A DNA stretch of 43,934 nt from Clostridia bacterium (lineage in GTDB: Bacteria; Bacillota; Clostridia; Christensenellales; Aristaeellaceae). The stretch spans positions 1-43,934 of the forward strand of contig JAFXZO010000072.1 of NCBI GenBank assembly GCA_017541205.1, given 5' to 3'. How positions within the stretch are numbered: the first letter of the stretch is position 1; every line of letters starts with the position of its first letter. Below the pieces are notes generated by a model. The model was not told the DNA's origin. It did not search any database and worked only from the letters and a program-made list of their open reading frames with translations. The position numbers were made by a program, and so were the translations under genes. Shown here one piece after another: positions 23,535-32,349 of the stretch.

Positions 23535-24803
23535 ATGGATGCTTACAAGCTGCTCATTACGGGTGGGATCCCGCTGGTGGGGGAAACCTATGTTTCCGGC
23601 GGGAAGAATACATCCGTTGCCGTGATCCCGGCCACGTTGCTATCGGACGAGCCGTGCACCATTGAAAACCTGCCGGATATCGAGGACGTGCGCGTGCTGA
23701 CGGATATCCTGACGGACCTTGGCGCGCAGGTGGATTATCAGCCGGAGCACCGGCGCATGACCGTGGACCCCCGCAACGTGAACTCCTATCTGGTGCCCTA
23801 CCGGCAGAGCCAGCGCATGCGCGCGAGCTATTATATGCTGGGCGCGCTTCTGGGCCGCTTTGGCCAGGCCGAGGTGGGCTATCCCGGCGGCTGCTCCATC
23901 GGGGCCCGGCCTGTGGACCAGCACATCAAGGCTTTCCGCGCCATGGGCGCGCAGGTGGAGGAACGCGGCGCGGTCATCTCCGCCAAGGGCCGCATGAAGG
24001 GCACCCCCGTATATTTTGACCGCATCACCGTGGGCGGCACCATCAACGCCATGCTGGCCGCCGCGAAGGCGGAAGGGAACACGGTGCTCTATAACGCCGC
24101 CAAGGAGCCCCACGTGGTCGACCTGGCCAACTTCCTAAACTCCATGGGCTGCCGCGTCAAGGGCGCCGGCACGGACACCATCCGCATCTCGGGCGCAAGG
24201 CGGCTGCACGGCAGCGTCTATACCGTGATCCCCGACCAGATCGAGACCGGAACGCTCATGATCGCCGCCGCCGCCACAAGGGGCGATGTGGTGATCCGCG
24301 GCTGCATCCCCACCCACATGGAAGCGCTGACGGCCAAGCTGCTCGAAATGGGCGTCGCGGTCAGCGATATGGACGACGCCATCCGCGTGCGCACCGTGCG
24401 CGGGCACCGGGCCGTCAACATCAAAACCCAGGAATATCCCGGCTTCCCCACCGATCTGCAGCAGCCCATGAGCGCCCTGCTCACCCGGGCCAACGGCGAT
24501 TCGGTGGTGATCGAAACGATTTTTGAACAGCGGTTCAAGCACCTGATGGAAATGCAGCGCATGGGCGCCCGCGTCCGCATCCTGGACCAGACCGCCATTA
24601 TCGAGGGCGTGCCGGAGCTTTACGGCGCGCCCGTCACCGCCACGGACCTGAGGGCCGGGGCCGCGCTGGTGATCGCCGGGCTGATGGCCAACGGCACCAC
24701 CGAAATCTACGAGCCCAGCTATATCGAACGGGGCTATGAGCATATCGAAGAAAAGCTGCGGACGCTGGGCGCGAACATCCGCAGGGAACCGCTGGAGGAA
24801 TAA
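23535..24803 (+). CDS. murA: UDP-N-acetylglucosamine 1-carboxyvinyltransferase
   Basis: A 422-residue enzyme that adds the enolpyruvyl group of PEP to UDP-GlcNAc, the first committed step of peptidoglycan synthesis in the cytoplasm. The catalytic cysteine C120 is in YPGGCSIGARPVD, so the usual fosfomycin target residue is present. The substrate lysine-asparagine pair is in GGKNTSVAV near residue 24, and the family C-terminal arginine-rich loop (TDLRAGAALVIAGL) is intact. The start is the ATG with AGGAGG ten bases upstream; an in-frame ATG at 23511 overlaps that site. It has its own strong promoter. Many Bacillota carry two murA copies, and I cannot tell which this is. Confidence 0.95.
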   Translation: MDAYKLLITGGIPLVGETYVSGGKNTSVAVIPATLLSDEPCTIENLPDIEDVRVLTDILTDLGAQVDYQPEHRRMTVDPRNVNSYLVPYRQSQRMRASYYMLGALLGRFGQAEVGYPGGCSIGARPVDQHIKAFRAMGAQVEERGAVISAKGRMKGTPVYFDRITVGGTINAMLAAAKAEGNTVLYNAAKEPHVVDLANFLNSMGCRVKGAGTDTIRISGARRLHGSVYTVIPDQIETGTLMIAAAATRGDVVIRGCIPTHMEALTAKLLEMGVAVSDMDDAIRVRTVRGHRAVNIKTQEYPGFPTDLQQPMSALLTRANGDSVVIETIFEQRFKHLMEMQRMGARVRILDQTAIIEGVPELYGAPVTATDLRAGAALVIAGLMANGTTEIYEPSYIERGYEHIEEKLRTLGANIRREPLEE

Positions 24804-24876
24804 GGGCTGCCGTTTCCGCAAACGGGAACGGCGCGCGGAGAGTATCCGGCGCGCGGAACAAAGGGGACATCGTAAA

Positions 24877-25407
24877 TTGAACGCCTTTCAGACATTGGGC
24901 CTTAAGGATGACGCGGACGAAGCGCAGGTTCGCCAGGCGTATCATCAGCAGGTGAAAGCCTGCCATCCCGATCAATTCGAGGATCAGAAACAGCAGCAGC
25001 AGGCCCAGGAAAAGCTGATCCAGCTGAACCTGGCCTATGAAGAAGCCCTGCGAAAAGCCGCGGAACAGCCCGCGGCGGCTTCGCACACGCTTTCGGGCGA
25101 GGAAGCAAAGCGCCTGGCCAAAAAACTGCTGGAGCAGCAGCGCTATGAAAGCGCCCTGCTGCAATTGAGCCACGCCGAAACGAGGGACGACGAATGGTAT
25201 TATATCCACGGAAAGCTGCTCATGGGCATGCACCAATATAATACCGCGCACCAGTCCTTCCGCGAAGCGGTGCGCCTCCAGCCGGAAAACAACGAATACC
25301 GCAAAGGCGCGCTGGACGCCGCCGTGGCGGTAAAGAACCAGCAGAAATGGACGTACCGCGTATCGGAATGGGCCAGGCATTTGATCCATACGCGCAACAA
25401 GACGTAA
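24877..25407 (+). CDS. J-domain (DnaJ-like) protein with a TPR-like C-terminus
   Basis: A 176-residue protein. Residues 1-65 are a J domain (FQTLGLKDDADEAQVRQAY) with the HPD motif in KACHPDQFE, which stimulates DnaK-type ATPases. From about residue 80 to 150 are helix pairs with TPR character (YIHGKLLMGMHQYNTAHQSFREAVRLQP, cited by YIHGKLLMG and FREAVRLQP). The start is TTG, because AAAGGGG lies ten bases before it and no ATG gives a J domain start. It lacks the zinc-finger and Gly/Phe regions of true DnaJ, so it is a specialised co-chaperone. It lies 73 bases after murA, probably in the same transcript. Confidence 0.85.
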   Translation: MNAFQTLGLKDDADEAQVRQAYHQQVKACHPDQFEDQKQQQQAQEKLIQLNLAYEEALRKAAEQPAAASHTLSGEEAKRLAKKLLEQQRYESALLQLSHAETRDDEWYYIHGKLLMGMHQYNTAHQSFREAVRLQPENNEYRKGALDAAVAVKNQQKWTYRVSEWARHLIHTRNKT

Positions 25408-25466
25408 AGAGCGTAATAACGATGGGAGGATGGACGCGGCCCGCTGCCGGCCGCGCTTGAAGCAGC

Positions 25467-25988
25467 ATGAATTTGCCCAATAAACTCACGATCGCGCGGA
25501 TCTTATTGATCCCCGTCTGCCTTTTCCTGTGGGCGCAGGGCTGGGCAGTGCCCGCCGCAGCCGTATTCGCCGCCGCGGCGGTTACGGATTTTTTGGACGG
25601 GTATATCGCCCGGAAAAAGAACCTGGTCACGGTGTTCGGCAAGTTCGCCGATCCCGTGGCGGACAAGATCCTGGTATTGACCGCCATGGTGTTCCTGTGC
25701 GCGGACGGGCGGCTGCCCGCCTGGGCGGTGAGCGTCGTGGCGGCCAGGGAATTGATGGTGGACGGGCTTCGGCTGGTGGCCGTCGGCAAAGGAAACGTGA
25801 TCGCCGCCGGCTGGGCCGGAAAGATCAAAACCAACGTGCAGTATTTCTGCGTATTGGCGGGCATGCTCCTGCCCCTCGGGCATTGGGTGACCCTCGCGCT
25901 CGCGATCCTTATGTGCGCCCTCACCGTGTATTCCGGCGCGCAGTACCTGTGGGGCTACCGCGACGTATTCCGGCAGGATGCGAAGTGA
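25467..25988 (+). CDS. pgsA: CDP-diacylglycerol-glycerol-3-phosphate 3-phosphatidyltransferase
   Basis: A 173-residue membrane enzyme that makes phosphatidylglycerol phosphate, the precursor of phosphatidylglycerol. The CDP-alcohol phosphotransferase signature D-x2-D-G-x2-A-R-x8-G-x3-D-x3-D is complete at about 41-66 (DFLDGYIAR and FGKFADPVADK). Four to six hydrophobic helices follow the family pattern. The ribosome site is poor: only GAAG lies at normal distance, while GGGAGG is about 38 bases upstream beyond a GC-rich hairpin. Translation may therefore be limited or coupled. Its position just before recA is common in Bacillota. Confidence 0.93.
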   Translation: MNLPNKLTIARILLIPVCLFLWAQGWAVPAAAVFAAAAVTDFLDGYIARKKNLVTVFGKFADPVADKILVLTAMVFLCADGRLPAWAVSVVAARELMVDGLRLVAVGKGNVIAAGWAGKIKTNVQYFCVLAGMLLPLGHWVTLALAILMCALTVYSGAQYLWGYRDVFRQDAK

Positions 25989-25998
25989 TGGATTTCCC

Positions 25999-26027
25999 TT
26001 GACGAAAGCGAACGGATGTTCTATAAT
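25999..26027 (+). promoter_or_regulatory. recA promoter with internal LexA (SOS) box
   Basis: TTGACG and TATAAT are 17 bases apart. Between them, at 26009-26022, is CGAACGGATGTTCT, which matches the Gram-positive LexA site CGAAC-N4-GTTCG except for the last base. A repressor bound there would cover both promoter boxes. Confidence 0.88.
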
Positions 26028-26118
26028 AAACGCGGCCCGCGGCGAAAGAAGGACAGGGCGGCGTTTTGTTTCATACAGGCGCGTCAAGCGCTGCGATTGA
26101 TAAGGAGAGAAAACAGTT

Positions 26119-27222
26119 ATGGCGAAAAAGGATTCCGCGAAGAAGGACCTGAAGGTGGACAACACCCAGCAGGAAAAGATGAAGGCGCTGGAGCAGACCT
26201 TATCCAGCCTGGAAAAAGAGTTTGGCAAGGGCACGGTGATGAAGCTGGGCGAAAAGACGGCCATGCAGGTGGACGTGGTGCCCACGGGGTGCCTGGATCT
26301 GGACATGGCGCTGGGCGTGGGCGGCATTCCGCGCGGCCGCATCGTGGAGGTGTTCGGCCCGGAATCCAGCGGCAAAACGACGGTGGCGCTGCATGTGGTG
26401 GCCCAGGTGCAGAAGATGGGCGGCGCGGCGGCCTTCATCGACGCGGAGCACGCGCTTGACCCCGCTTACGCCAAGAACCTGGGCGTGAATATTGACGAGC
26501 TCTACGTCAGCCAGCCCAATTGCGGCGAGGATGCGCTGGAGATCGCCGAAGCGCTGCTGCGCTCGGGCGCGATCGACATCGTGGTGATCGACTCGGTGGC
26601 CGCGCTGGTGCCGCGCGCCGAAATCGACGGCGAAATGGGCGATTCCTTCGTGGGCATCCAGGCGCGCCTGATGAGCCAGGCGATGCGCAAGCTGACCGGC
26701 GTGGTTGCCAAAACCAACGCCATCGCCCTGTTCATCAACCAGATCCGCGAAAAAGTGGGCGTCATGTACGGCAATCCCGAGACCACGCCCGGCGGCCGGG
26801 CCCTCAAATTCTACGCTTCCGTGCGTCTGGACGTGCGGCGCGGCGAGCAGTTAAAGAACGGCAGCGAAGTGATCGGCAACCGCACGAAGGTGAAGGTGGT
26901 CAAGAACAAGGTGGCCCCGCCCTTCCGCACCTGCGAATTCGATCTGATCTACGGCCAGGGCATCAGCCGCGAGGGCAGCCTGCTCGACGCCGCCGTGGCC
27001 CGGGATATCATCGTGAAATCCGGCGCGTGGTTCTCCTACAACGACCAACGCATCGCCCAGGGCCGCGACAACGCCAGGCTGTACTTAAAGGAGCATCCCG
27101 AGGTCGCGGACGAGATCGACGCCCTGCTGCGCCAGCAGATGGCGCAGGTGACCGTGCCCGCCCTGGATGACGGCGATATTCCCGAAATGGATCTGGACGC
27201 GGACGACAGCCATGAAGAATGA
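26119..27222 (+). CDS. recA: Recombinase RecA
   Basis: A 367-residue RecA, which forms filaments on single-stranded DNA for recombination and triggers LexA self-cleavage. Walker A is GPESSGKT (80-87); other hallmarks are [30 protein letters not shown], the DNA-binding loop with [19 protein letters not shown] (cited by its ends GVMYGN and ALKFY) and KNKVAPPF. The acidic C-terminus ends DADDSHEE. The N-terminal extension before LEQTLSS is about 23 residues, a little longer than in E. coli. AAGGAGAG lies 8-10 bases before the ATG. The promoter carries an SOS box, so it should be induced by DNA damage. Confidence 0.98.
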   Translation: MAKKDSAKKDLKVDNTQQEKMKALEQTLSSLEKEFGKGTVMKLGEKTAMQVDVVPTGCLDLDMALGVGGIPRGRIVEVFGPESSGKTTVALHVVAQVQKMGGAAAFIDAEHALDPAYAKNLGVNIDELYVSQPNCGEDALEIAEALLRSGAIDIVVIDSVAALVPRAEIDGEMGDSFVGIQARLMSQAMRKLTGVVAKTNAIALFINQIREKVGVMYGNPETTPGGRALKFYASVRLDVRRGEQLKNGSEVIGNRTKVKVVKNKVAPPFRTCEFDLIYGQGISREGSLLDAAVARDIIVKSGAWFSYNDQRIAQGRDNARLYLKEHPEVADEIDALLRQQMAQVTVPALDDGDIPEMDLDADDSHEE

Positions 27223-28042
27223 GCGCGCGCACGGCCCGGAGCAGCCAAAGTGCGATCTGTGCCGGATCGAAATGGACCGCGTGGGCGTCAAGGCCGGGGC
27301 GGACGTGCTGGTGGAGGACGTGAGCTTTCACATCCACTGCGGGCAGCTGACCGCCCTGGTCGGCCCGAACGGCGCGGGCAAAACCACCCTGCTCCAGGCG
27401 CTGCTCGGCCAGCGGCCCCATACGGGGCGCATCCGCCATGTGGACGCGGACGGGCATGATTTTCCCGCGCCGCGCGTGGGCTATGTGCCCCAGCAATTGC
27501 CCTTTGACCGGGAAATGCCCCTGACCGTGTGCGATCTGATGGCGGCGGCGCTGTCCCGCCGCGCGGTATGGACGGGGATCAAAAAATCCATGCGCGAAAA
27601 GGTGCACGCGGCGCTGGAAGAAACCCAGGCCGCCGCCCTGATCGATAAGCGCCTGGGCGCGCTCAGCGGCGGCGAATTGCAGCGCGTGCTGCTCGCCATG
27701 GCGCTGACGCCCATTCCCGATCTGCTGGTATTGGATGAGCCCGTTTCCGGTGTGGACCAGAACGGGCTTTCCCTGTTTCTGCAAACGGTTTCCGCCCTGC
27801 GCAAGAGCCATCATCTGGCCATCCTGATGGTGAGCCACGATTGGGATCTGGTGCGGAGGTACGCGGATTATGTGGTGCTGGTCCGCCAGACCGTGCTCAA
27901 GGCCGGAACGCCCCAGGAGGTTTTTTCCTCCCCGGAATTTGCGAACGTTTTCCGGGGCGAGATTCCCGGCCTGGAGCGCGACGCTTCCGCCGGCGCGCAG
28001 TTCATGCCCGGGCGGGAAAAAGAAGAAAAAAAGCCCGGCTGA
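27212..28042 (+). CDS. Metal (zinc/manganese type) ABC transporter ATP-binding protein
   Basis: A 276-residue ATPase of the ZnuC/MntB family. Walker A is GPNGAGKTT, the Q-loop is VPQQ, the signature is LSGGELQRV, Walker B is [10 protein letters not shown], and the switch histidine is in MVSHDW. The N-terminus holds a CDLC pair that is not part of the usual domain. The ATG overlaps the end of recA by 11 bases in another frame and has no good ribosome site, so translation is probably coupled to recA; a later start at 27272 is possible. The permease that fits it lies at 29793, after an HD-GYP gene. No binding protein is in the window. Confidence 0.88.
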   Translation: MKNERAHGPEQPKCDLCRIEMDRVGVKAGADVLVEDVSFHIHCGQLTALVGPNGAGKTTLLQALLGQRPHTGRIRHVDADGHDFPAPRVGYVPQQLPFDREMPLTVCDLMAAALSRRAVWTGIKKSMREKVHAALEETQAAALIDKRLGALSGGELQRVLLAMALTPIPDLLVLDEPVSGVDQNGLSLFLQTVSALRKSHHLAILMVSHDWDLVRRYADYVVLVRQTVLKAGTPQEVFSSPEFANVFRGEIPGLERDASAGAQFMPGREKEEKKPG

Positions 28043-28072
28043 CCGCGGCGCCGCGAGAATAAGAGGGGGGAT

Positions 28073-29776
28073 GTGCGTGTGACCATCGCGGTTTACGAAG
28101 CGACGGCGGCCGTTTCCATGCTGCTGACGATCGTGTACATGTTTATCTGGCACAAGCATTGCGACGTGCATATCACGCTCACCTTTGTTTTTGTGCCGCT
28201 GGTCAACGTCGCGTATGTGCTGCTCTACCGCTCTAAGACCCTGGAAGCGGCGCTGAACGCGGTCAAGATCATGTACCTGGGCGGGTGCTTCCTGATCCTG
28301 ATTCTGACGCTGATCGTGTTCAGCCTTTGCCACATCTATTTGAACCGCTGGGTGCGGGTGAGCATGCTGATCGCGAGCACGCTGGCCTACTGCGCGGTGC
28401 TGACCATCGGGCATTCGCCGCTTTTTTACAGCGAGGTTTCGTTTGAGGTGGTCAACGGCATCGGCGTGCTGCATAAGACGTACGGCCCGGCGCACACGGC
28501 GGTGTTCGCCATGATTTCGTGCTATTACGCCATGAGCATCGGGGCCATGGGGTACGCTTGTTTCCGGAAAAAACAGGTGTCCAACAGGCTGATTTACCTA
28601 CTGTTCCTGCCGGTGGGCCTGGCGCTGGTCACGTATTACGCCGGCCGCTTTTTCAGCATGGACACGGAATTGCTGCCCTTTGCCTATACCATCGCGCAGG
28701 TGCTGTACCTCATCATCATCGCCCGCATCAACCTCTACGACATTACCGACACCGCCATTGATTCCCTGGTGGAATCCGGCGACGAGGGCATCATTTCCTT
28801 CGACCAGAATTACCGCTACCTGGGCAGCAACGGCACGGCAAAGGCCGTGTTCCCACAGCTGAGATCCCTGAAGGTGGATCACGACATTTCCCGGAGCCTC
28901 TTCGCGAAGGAAACCATGCTCAAATGGCTCCTGGACTACCAGCAGGACGCTTCCCAGAATTACGCGCTCTATGAAAAGGACGGCAAAACCTACCGCGTGC
29001 AGATCAGCGATCTGTACAACCATAAGCGCAAACGCGGCTATCAGTTCATCGTAAAGGACGATACGAAGAACCAGCAGTATATCCATCTGCTCAATACCTT
29101 CAACTCCCAGCTGCAAACCGAGGTGGCGCAAAAGACCGCGCATATCGTGGAGATGCACGATAATCTGATCATGAGCCTTGCCACCATGGTTGAAAGCCGC
29201 GACAATTCCACGGGCGGGCATATCCGCAGGACCAGCGAAGGGGTGCGGCTGCTGATCGATGAAATGACGAAGGACCCGAATACGGGCATTTCGGATTCGT
29301 TCCGCAAAAACATCATCAAGGCCGCGCCTATGCACGACCTGGGCAAGATCGCCGTAGACGATGTGATCCTGCGCAAGCCCGGCCGCTTCACGCCGGAGGA
29401 ATTTGAAAAGATGAAATCCCACGCCGCCGAAGGCGCGCGCATCGTCCATGAGGTGCTCAAGGCTACGGACGATCTGGAATTTCATCTGCTGGCCGAAAAC
29501 GTGGCGCATTACCATCATGAACGCTGGGACGGCTCGGGCTACCCGGAGGGCCTGAAGGGCGAAAAAATCCCCCTCGAGGCCCGGATCATGGCCATCGCGG
29601 ACGTGTACGACGCGCTCGTGAGCAAGCGCGTGTACAAGGACAGCATGTCCTTCTCGCAGGCCGATCAGATCATCACCGAAGGCATGGGCAAACATTTTGA
29701 CCCCATGCTCAAGCCCTATTACGACGCCGCCCGCCCCAAGCTCGAAGCGTATTACAGCGCTTTGGAGCAACCCTGA
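28073..29776 (+). CDS. Membrane HD-GYP domain cyclic-di-GMP phosphodiesterase
   Basis: A 567-residue protein. About residues 1-225 hold seven hydrophobic helices like the 7TM sensor region of some histidine kinases, followed by a PAS-like region (about 230-335), a short coiled coil and an HD-GYP domain (about 360-560). The HD pair is H421-D422 in MHDLGK, further metal ligands are in GGHIRR, SHAAEGA and HYHHERWDGSGYPEG, and the GYP motif is at 489-491. The domain breaks down cyclic di-GMP, so the protein links an external or membrane signal to that messenger. The start is GTG, with GAGGGGGG just upstream; a second in-frame GTG at 28079 is equally possible. It sits between the two parts of a metal transporter. 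Confidence 0.9.
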   Translation: MRVTIAVYEATAAVSMLLTIVYMFIWHKHCDVHITLTFVFVPLVNVAYVLLYRSKTLEAALNAVKIMYLGGCFLILILTLIVFSLCHIYLNRWVRVSMLIASTLAYCAVLTIGHSPLFYSEVSFEVVNGIGVLHKTYGPAHTAVFAMISCYYAMSIGAMGYACFRKKQVSNRLIYLLFLPVGLALVTYYAGRFFSMDTELLPFAYTIAQVLYLIIIARINLYDITDTAIDSLVESGDEGIISFDQNYRYLGSNGTAKAVFPQLRSLKVDHDISRSLFAKETMLKWLLDYQQDASQNYALYEKDGKTYRVQISDLYNHKRKRGYQFIVKDDTKNQQYIHLLNTFNSQLQTEVAQKTAHIVEMHDNLIMSLATMVESRDNSTGGHIRRTSEGVRLLIDEMTKDPNTGISDSFRKNIIKAAPMHDLGKIAVDDVILRKPGRFTPEEFEKMKSHAAEGARIVHEVLKATDDLEFHLLAENVAHYHHERWDGSGYPEGLKGEKIPLEARIMAIADVYDALVSKRVYKDSMSFSQADQIITEGMGKHFDPMLKPYYDAARPKLEAYYSALEQP

Positions 29777-29792
29777 AAGCGAGGCATCCCCT

Positions 29793-30635
29793 TTGGCAGA
29801 GATTTACCGGATCATGAACGCCCTGCTGCCCTTTGAGTGCTTTGAAATGGATTTTATGAAGCGCGGGCTGCTGGCGGTCCTGCTGCTCACGCCGCTGCTG
29901 GCGCTGCTTGGCACCATGGCGGTGAACCGCCGCATGGCGTTTTTTTCGGACGCCCTGGGCCATAGCGCCTTGTGCGGGGTGGGCCTGGGCATGCTGCTGG
30001 GCATCCAGAGCCAGCTGATCAGCATGCTGGTTTTCGGCGTTGTCTGGGCGATCATGATTTCCCGCATCAACCGCACGGGCGGCGCTTCGGCGGATACGAT
30101 CATCAGCGTTTTTTCCTCCACCGGCATCGCCCTGGGCTTATTGATTTTGAGCCGGAACGGCAGCTTCGCCAAGTATTCCTCCCTTTTAGCGGGCGACATC
30201 GTGAGCGTGCCGGAGGGCGATCTGCTCTATCTGGCGCTGGCCCTGCCGCTGGGCGTCGCCGCCTGGGCGGCCTTGTATAACCATCTGCTGCTCACGGCGG
30301 TCAACCCGGCCCTGGCGCAGAGCCGCGGCGTCAAAACCAAGTGGGTGGAATACGCGTTCGTCGCGCTGGTGGCCGTCGTGGTCATGCTGTCCATCCGCTG
30401 GGTCGGGGTGCTGCTCATCAACGCCCTGCTGATCCTGCCCGCCGCCGCCGCGCGCAATGTTTCGCGCACCGCCCGGCAGCACGCGCTGTTCAGCGTCCTG
30501 ATCGGCCTTATCTGCGGCGTCGCGGGCCTGACGATTTCTTATTATCTGGAAAATACGGGCGCCGGGGCCGCCATCGTCCTGTGCGCCGCCTTGTGCTACG
30601 CGCTCACGCTGCCGCTCAGAAAGCGCGTCAGATAA
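29793..30635 (+). CDS. Metal (zinc/manganese type) ABC transporter permease
   Basis: A 280-residue membrane protein of the ZnuB/MntC (ABC-3) family. Typical blocks are RMAFFSDALGHSALCGVGLGMLLG (cited by FFSDALGHSAL), SLLAGDIVSV at about residues 129-138, and RWVGVLLINALLILPAAAARN (cited by VGVLLINALLILP). Eight to nine helices are visible. I chose TTG at 29793 because GCGAGG lies eight bases upstream; the ATG at 29814 has no site. It completes the transporter whose ATPase is at 27212. The metal cannot be decided from sequence, although zinc or manganese are the usual cargoes. It starts 16 bases after the HD-GYP stop, so the genes are co-transcribed. Confidence 0.9.
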   Translation: MAEIYRIMNALLPFECFEMDFMKRGLLAVLLLTPLLALLGTMAVNRRMAFFSDALGHSALCGVGLGMLLGIQSQLISMLVFGVVWAIMISRINRTGGASADTIISVFSSTGIALGLLILSRNGSFAKYSSLLAGDIVSVPEGDLLYLALALPLGVAAWAALYNHLLLTAVNPALAQSRGVKTKWVEYAFVALVAVVVMLSIRWVGVLLINALLILPAAAARNVSRTARQHALFSVLIGLICGVAGLTISYYLENTGAGAAIVLCAALCYALTLPLRKRVR

Positions 30636-30675
30636 CCCGGGCGAATCGGTAAAGAATGTTTTCCCAAAACGTCAA

Positions 30676-30718
30676 ATGCCCTTCCCGCGGCAAGCATGGG
30701 AAGGACATTCGTTTTTTT
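30676..30718 (+). terminator. Terminator of the recA-metal transporter run
   Basis: An 11-of-12 bp stem (AATGCCCTTCCC with GGGAAGGACATT) is followed by G and seven T. It lies 40 bases after the permease stop codon. Confidence 0.82.
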
Positions 30719-30723
30719 GCGGA

Positions 30724-31134
30724 TCATTCTTTTCTTTTTCCGCTGCTGATAAAGGCGATCAGCGTTTCCAGATCGTCAAATTCGTCATAATCGCCCATGA
30801 TGCCCTCGCGGTGGTAGACGACGCCGGCGCGCTCGTTGCGCTCCAGGCAATCGAGCAGCGCCTCCAGCCCGTAGCGCCGCGCGAATTCCGCGAACGCCCG
30901 CGGCTTGATCTTCTCCGCGTACAGGCCCTTTTGGCACGCTGCCGGCTCGCATTCATAGCAGCCGTTCAGGCGCTTTTCGATGACGCATTTACGGTTTTCG
31001 CACCACTGGGCGTCCTTGCACCAGGAAAGCTCCAAAAACCCGTCGCGTTTGCAGCCCTTGCACGCCGCGTTTTCCGAGCACAGGCAACAGGCCAGGCCGC
31101 ACCGGGCAATCCCTAATTCCCGTTTCATTCGCAT
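30724..31134 (-). CDS. DUF3795 cysteine-rich protein
   Basis: A 136-residue protein with a cysteine-rich N-terminal half: CGLACCLC, CKGCKRDG, WCKDAQWCENRKC, GCYECEPAAC. It then has a helical C-terminal half. Thirteen or more cysteines in the first 70 residues suggest binding of zinc or an iron-sulfur cluster, in line with the DUF3795 family, whose function is unknown. AGAAGG lies seven bases before the ATG. It is the last gene of the reverse-strand run that begins with pyrC, but 32 bases separate it from the YbaK-like gene, so co-transcription is likely without showing a shared role. Confidence 0.85.
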   Translation of the reverse strand: MRMKRELGIARCGLACCLCSENAACKGCKRDGFLELSWCKDAQWCENRKCVIEKRLNGCYECEPAACQKGLYAEKIKPRAFAEFARRYGLEALLDCLERNERAGVVYHREGIMGDYDEFDDLETLIAFISSGKRKE

Positions 31135-31166
31135 TCATTCACCTTCTGCCAATGATATTGAAAATG

Positions 31167-31643
31167 TCACCGCGTCCAATCCTTGCACACGTCCACCCAG
31201 CCGGCGCAGCCGGAAAGCGCTTCCAGCTCGGGCAAGGTAAGCTCAATGGCGCTGTTGCTGCTCCCGCAGGCGGGGAACACGGTGGAAAAGCGCTTGAGGG
31301 ACGCGTCCAGATAGACTTTGACGCCGGGGTTCACCGCGAACGGGCACACGCCGCCGACCGCGTGGCCGACGAGGCGTTCGGTGTCCTCGGGGGAGAGCAT
31401 CTTGGCCTTGACGCCAAACTGCGCTTTATATTTGGCGTTATCCACCCGGGCGTCGCCGGCCGCGACCACCAGGATCGCTTCGCCGCTGACCGAAAAGGAC
31501 AGGGACTTGGCGATCCGGCAGCCTTCGCAGCCCAGCGCCTGCGCGGCCAATTCCACCGTCGCGCTGGACACGGTGAATTCAAGCACCCGGTCCGCCATGT
31601 TTTTTTCCGCGAGGAACGCTTTTACTTTTTCAATCGACGACAT
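31167..31643 (-). CDS. YbaK/EbsC family aminoacyl-tRNA deacylase-like protein
   Basis: A 158-residue protein of the YbaK/ProX editing-domain fold. Hallmarks are [19 protein letters not shown] (cited by GCRIAKSL), [10 protein letters not shown], and VGGVCPFAV near residues 97-105, which lines the active site. Characterised relatives hydrolyse mischarged tRNA-Pro such as Cys-tRNA-Pro. The specificity of this branch is uncertain. It overlaps the end of pyrF by 14 bases, so it is translated from the pyr message. Confidence 0.88.
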   Translation of the reverse strand: MSSIEKVKAFLAEKNMADRVLEFTVSSATVELAAQALGCEGCRIAKSLSFSVSGEAILVVAAGDARVDNAKYKAQFGVKAKMLSPEDTERLVGHAVGGVCPFAVNPGVKVYLDASLKRFSTVFPACGSSNSAIELTLPELEALSGCAGWVDVCKDWTR

Positions 31644-32349
31644 CCTTTTCTCCTCCGATAAATTCTTTTACGCACCGGCGGTACGCCGAAACGGGATCCT
31701 GGGCGCGGGTGATGGGCCGGCCCACCACGATCAAATCGCTGCCGCCAAGGCGCGCCTTTTCGGGCGTCATAACGCGTGACTGATCGTCGGACGCGCTGTC
31801 CGCAAAGCGGATGCCGGGGGTGACCGTGGCATAGTCCGGGCCGCAGGCGTCTTTCACGAGCGCCGCCTCGAGCGGCGAGCAAACCACGCCGTCCAGGCCC
31901 GCGTCCTTCGCGTTCTGGGCGTAGGCGCGCACGGTGTCCGGCATGGAAGAAGCGATGAGCAATTCCTTGCGCATGCGCTCCTCGCTGGTGGAGGTAAGCT
32001 GCGTGACGGCAAGCAGCATCGGGCGGGAGCCGTCCTCCCGCGTCAGGCCCTCCAGGGCGGCGCGCATCATCTCGATGGTGCCCGCGGCGTGGACGTTCAC
32101 CATATCCACGTCGAGGCGGGAGAGCACGCGCATGGCGGATCTGACGGTGTTGGGGATGTCATGCAGCTTTAAGTCCAGAAAAATCTTGTGGCCCCGGGCT
32201 TTGATTTCCCGGACGATCTGCGGCCCTTCGGCGTAAAACAGCTCCATGCCGATCTTGACGAAGGGCTTTTCCTCCCGGAACCGGTCCAGGAACGCGTACA
32301 CCTCCCGCGCGGAGGGAAAATCCAGGGCAATGATGACATCGTGGTTCAT
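31630..32349 (-). CDS. pyrF: Orotidine 5'-phosphate decarboxylase
   Basis: A 239-residue TIM-barrel enzyme that makes UMP from OMP, the last step of de novo pyrimidine synthesis. The catalytic [10 protein letters not shown] block (about 58-67) is intact, as are IALDFPSA at the N-terminus and the phosphate-binding VVGRPITRA near the end. The length is usual for the shorter bacterial form. It starts within the last codons of pyrD (four-base ATGA-type overlap) with AGGAGG upstream. Confidence 0.95.
   Translation of the reverse strand: MNHDVIIALDFPSAREVYAFLDRFREEKPFVKIGMELFYAEGPQIVREIKARGHKIFLDLKLHDIPNTVRSAMRVLSRLDVDMVNVHAAGTIEMMRAALEGLTREDGSRPMLLAVTQLTSTSEERMRKELLIASSMPDTVRAYAQNAKDAGLDGVVCSPLEAALVKDACGPDYATVTPGIRFADSASDDQSRVMTPEKARLGGSDLIVVGRPITRAQDPVSAYRRCVKEFIGGEKDVVD

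Noticed and set aside
25431-25484. A 17-codon leader ORF (MDAARCRPRLKQHEFAQ) overlapping the pgsA start
   Set aside because: The GGGAGG site directly abuts its ATG, which is too close for normal initiation; noted only as a possible reason for the poor pgsA site.
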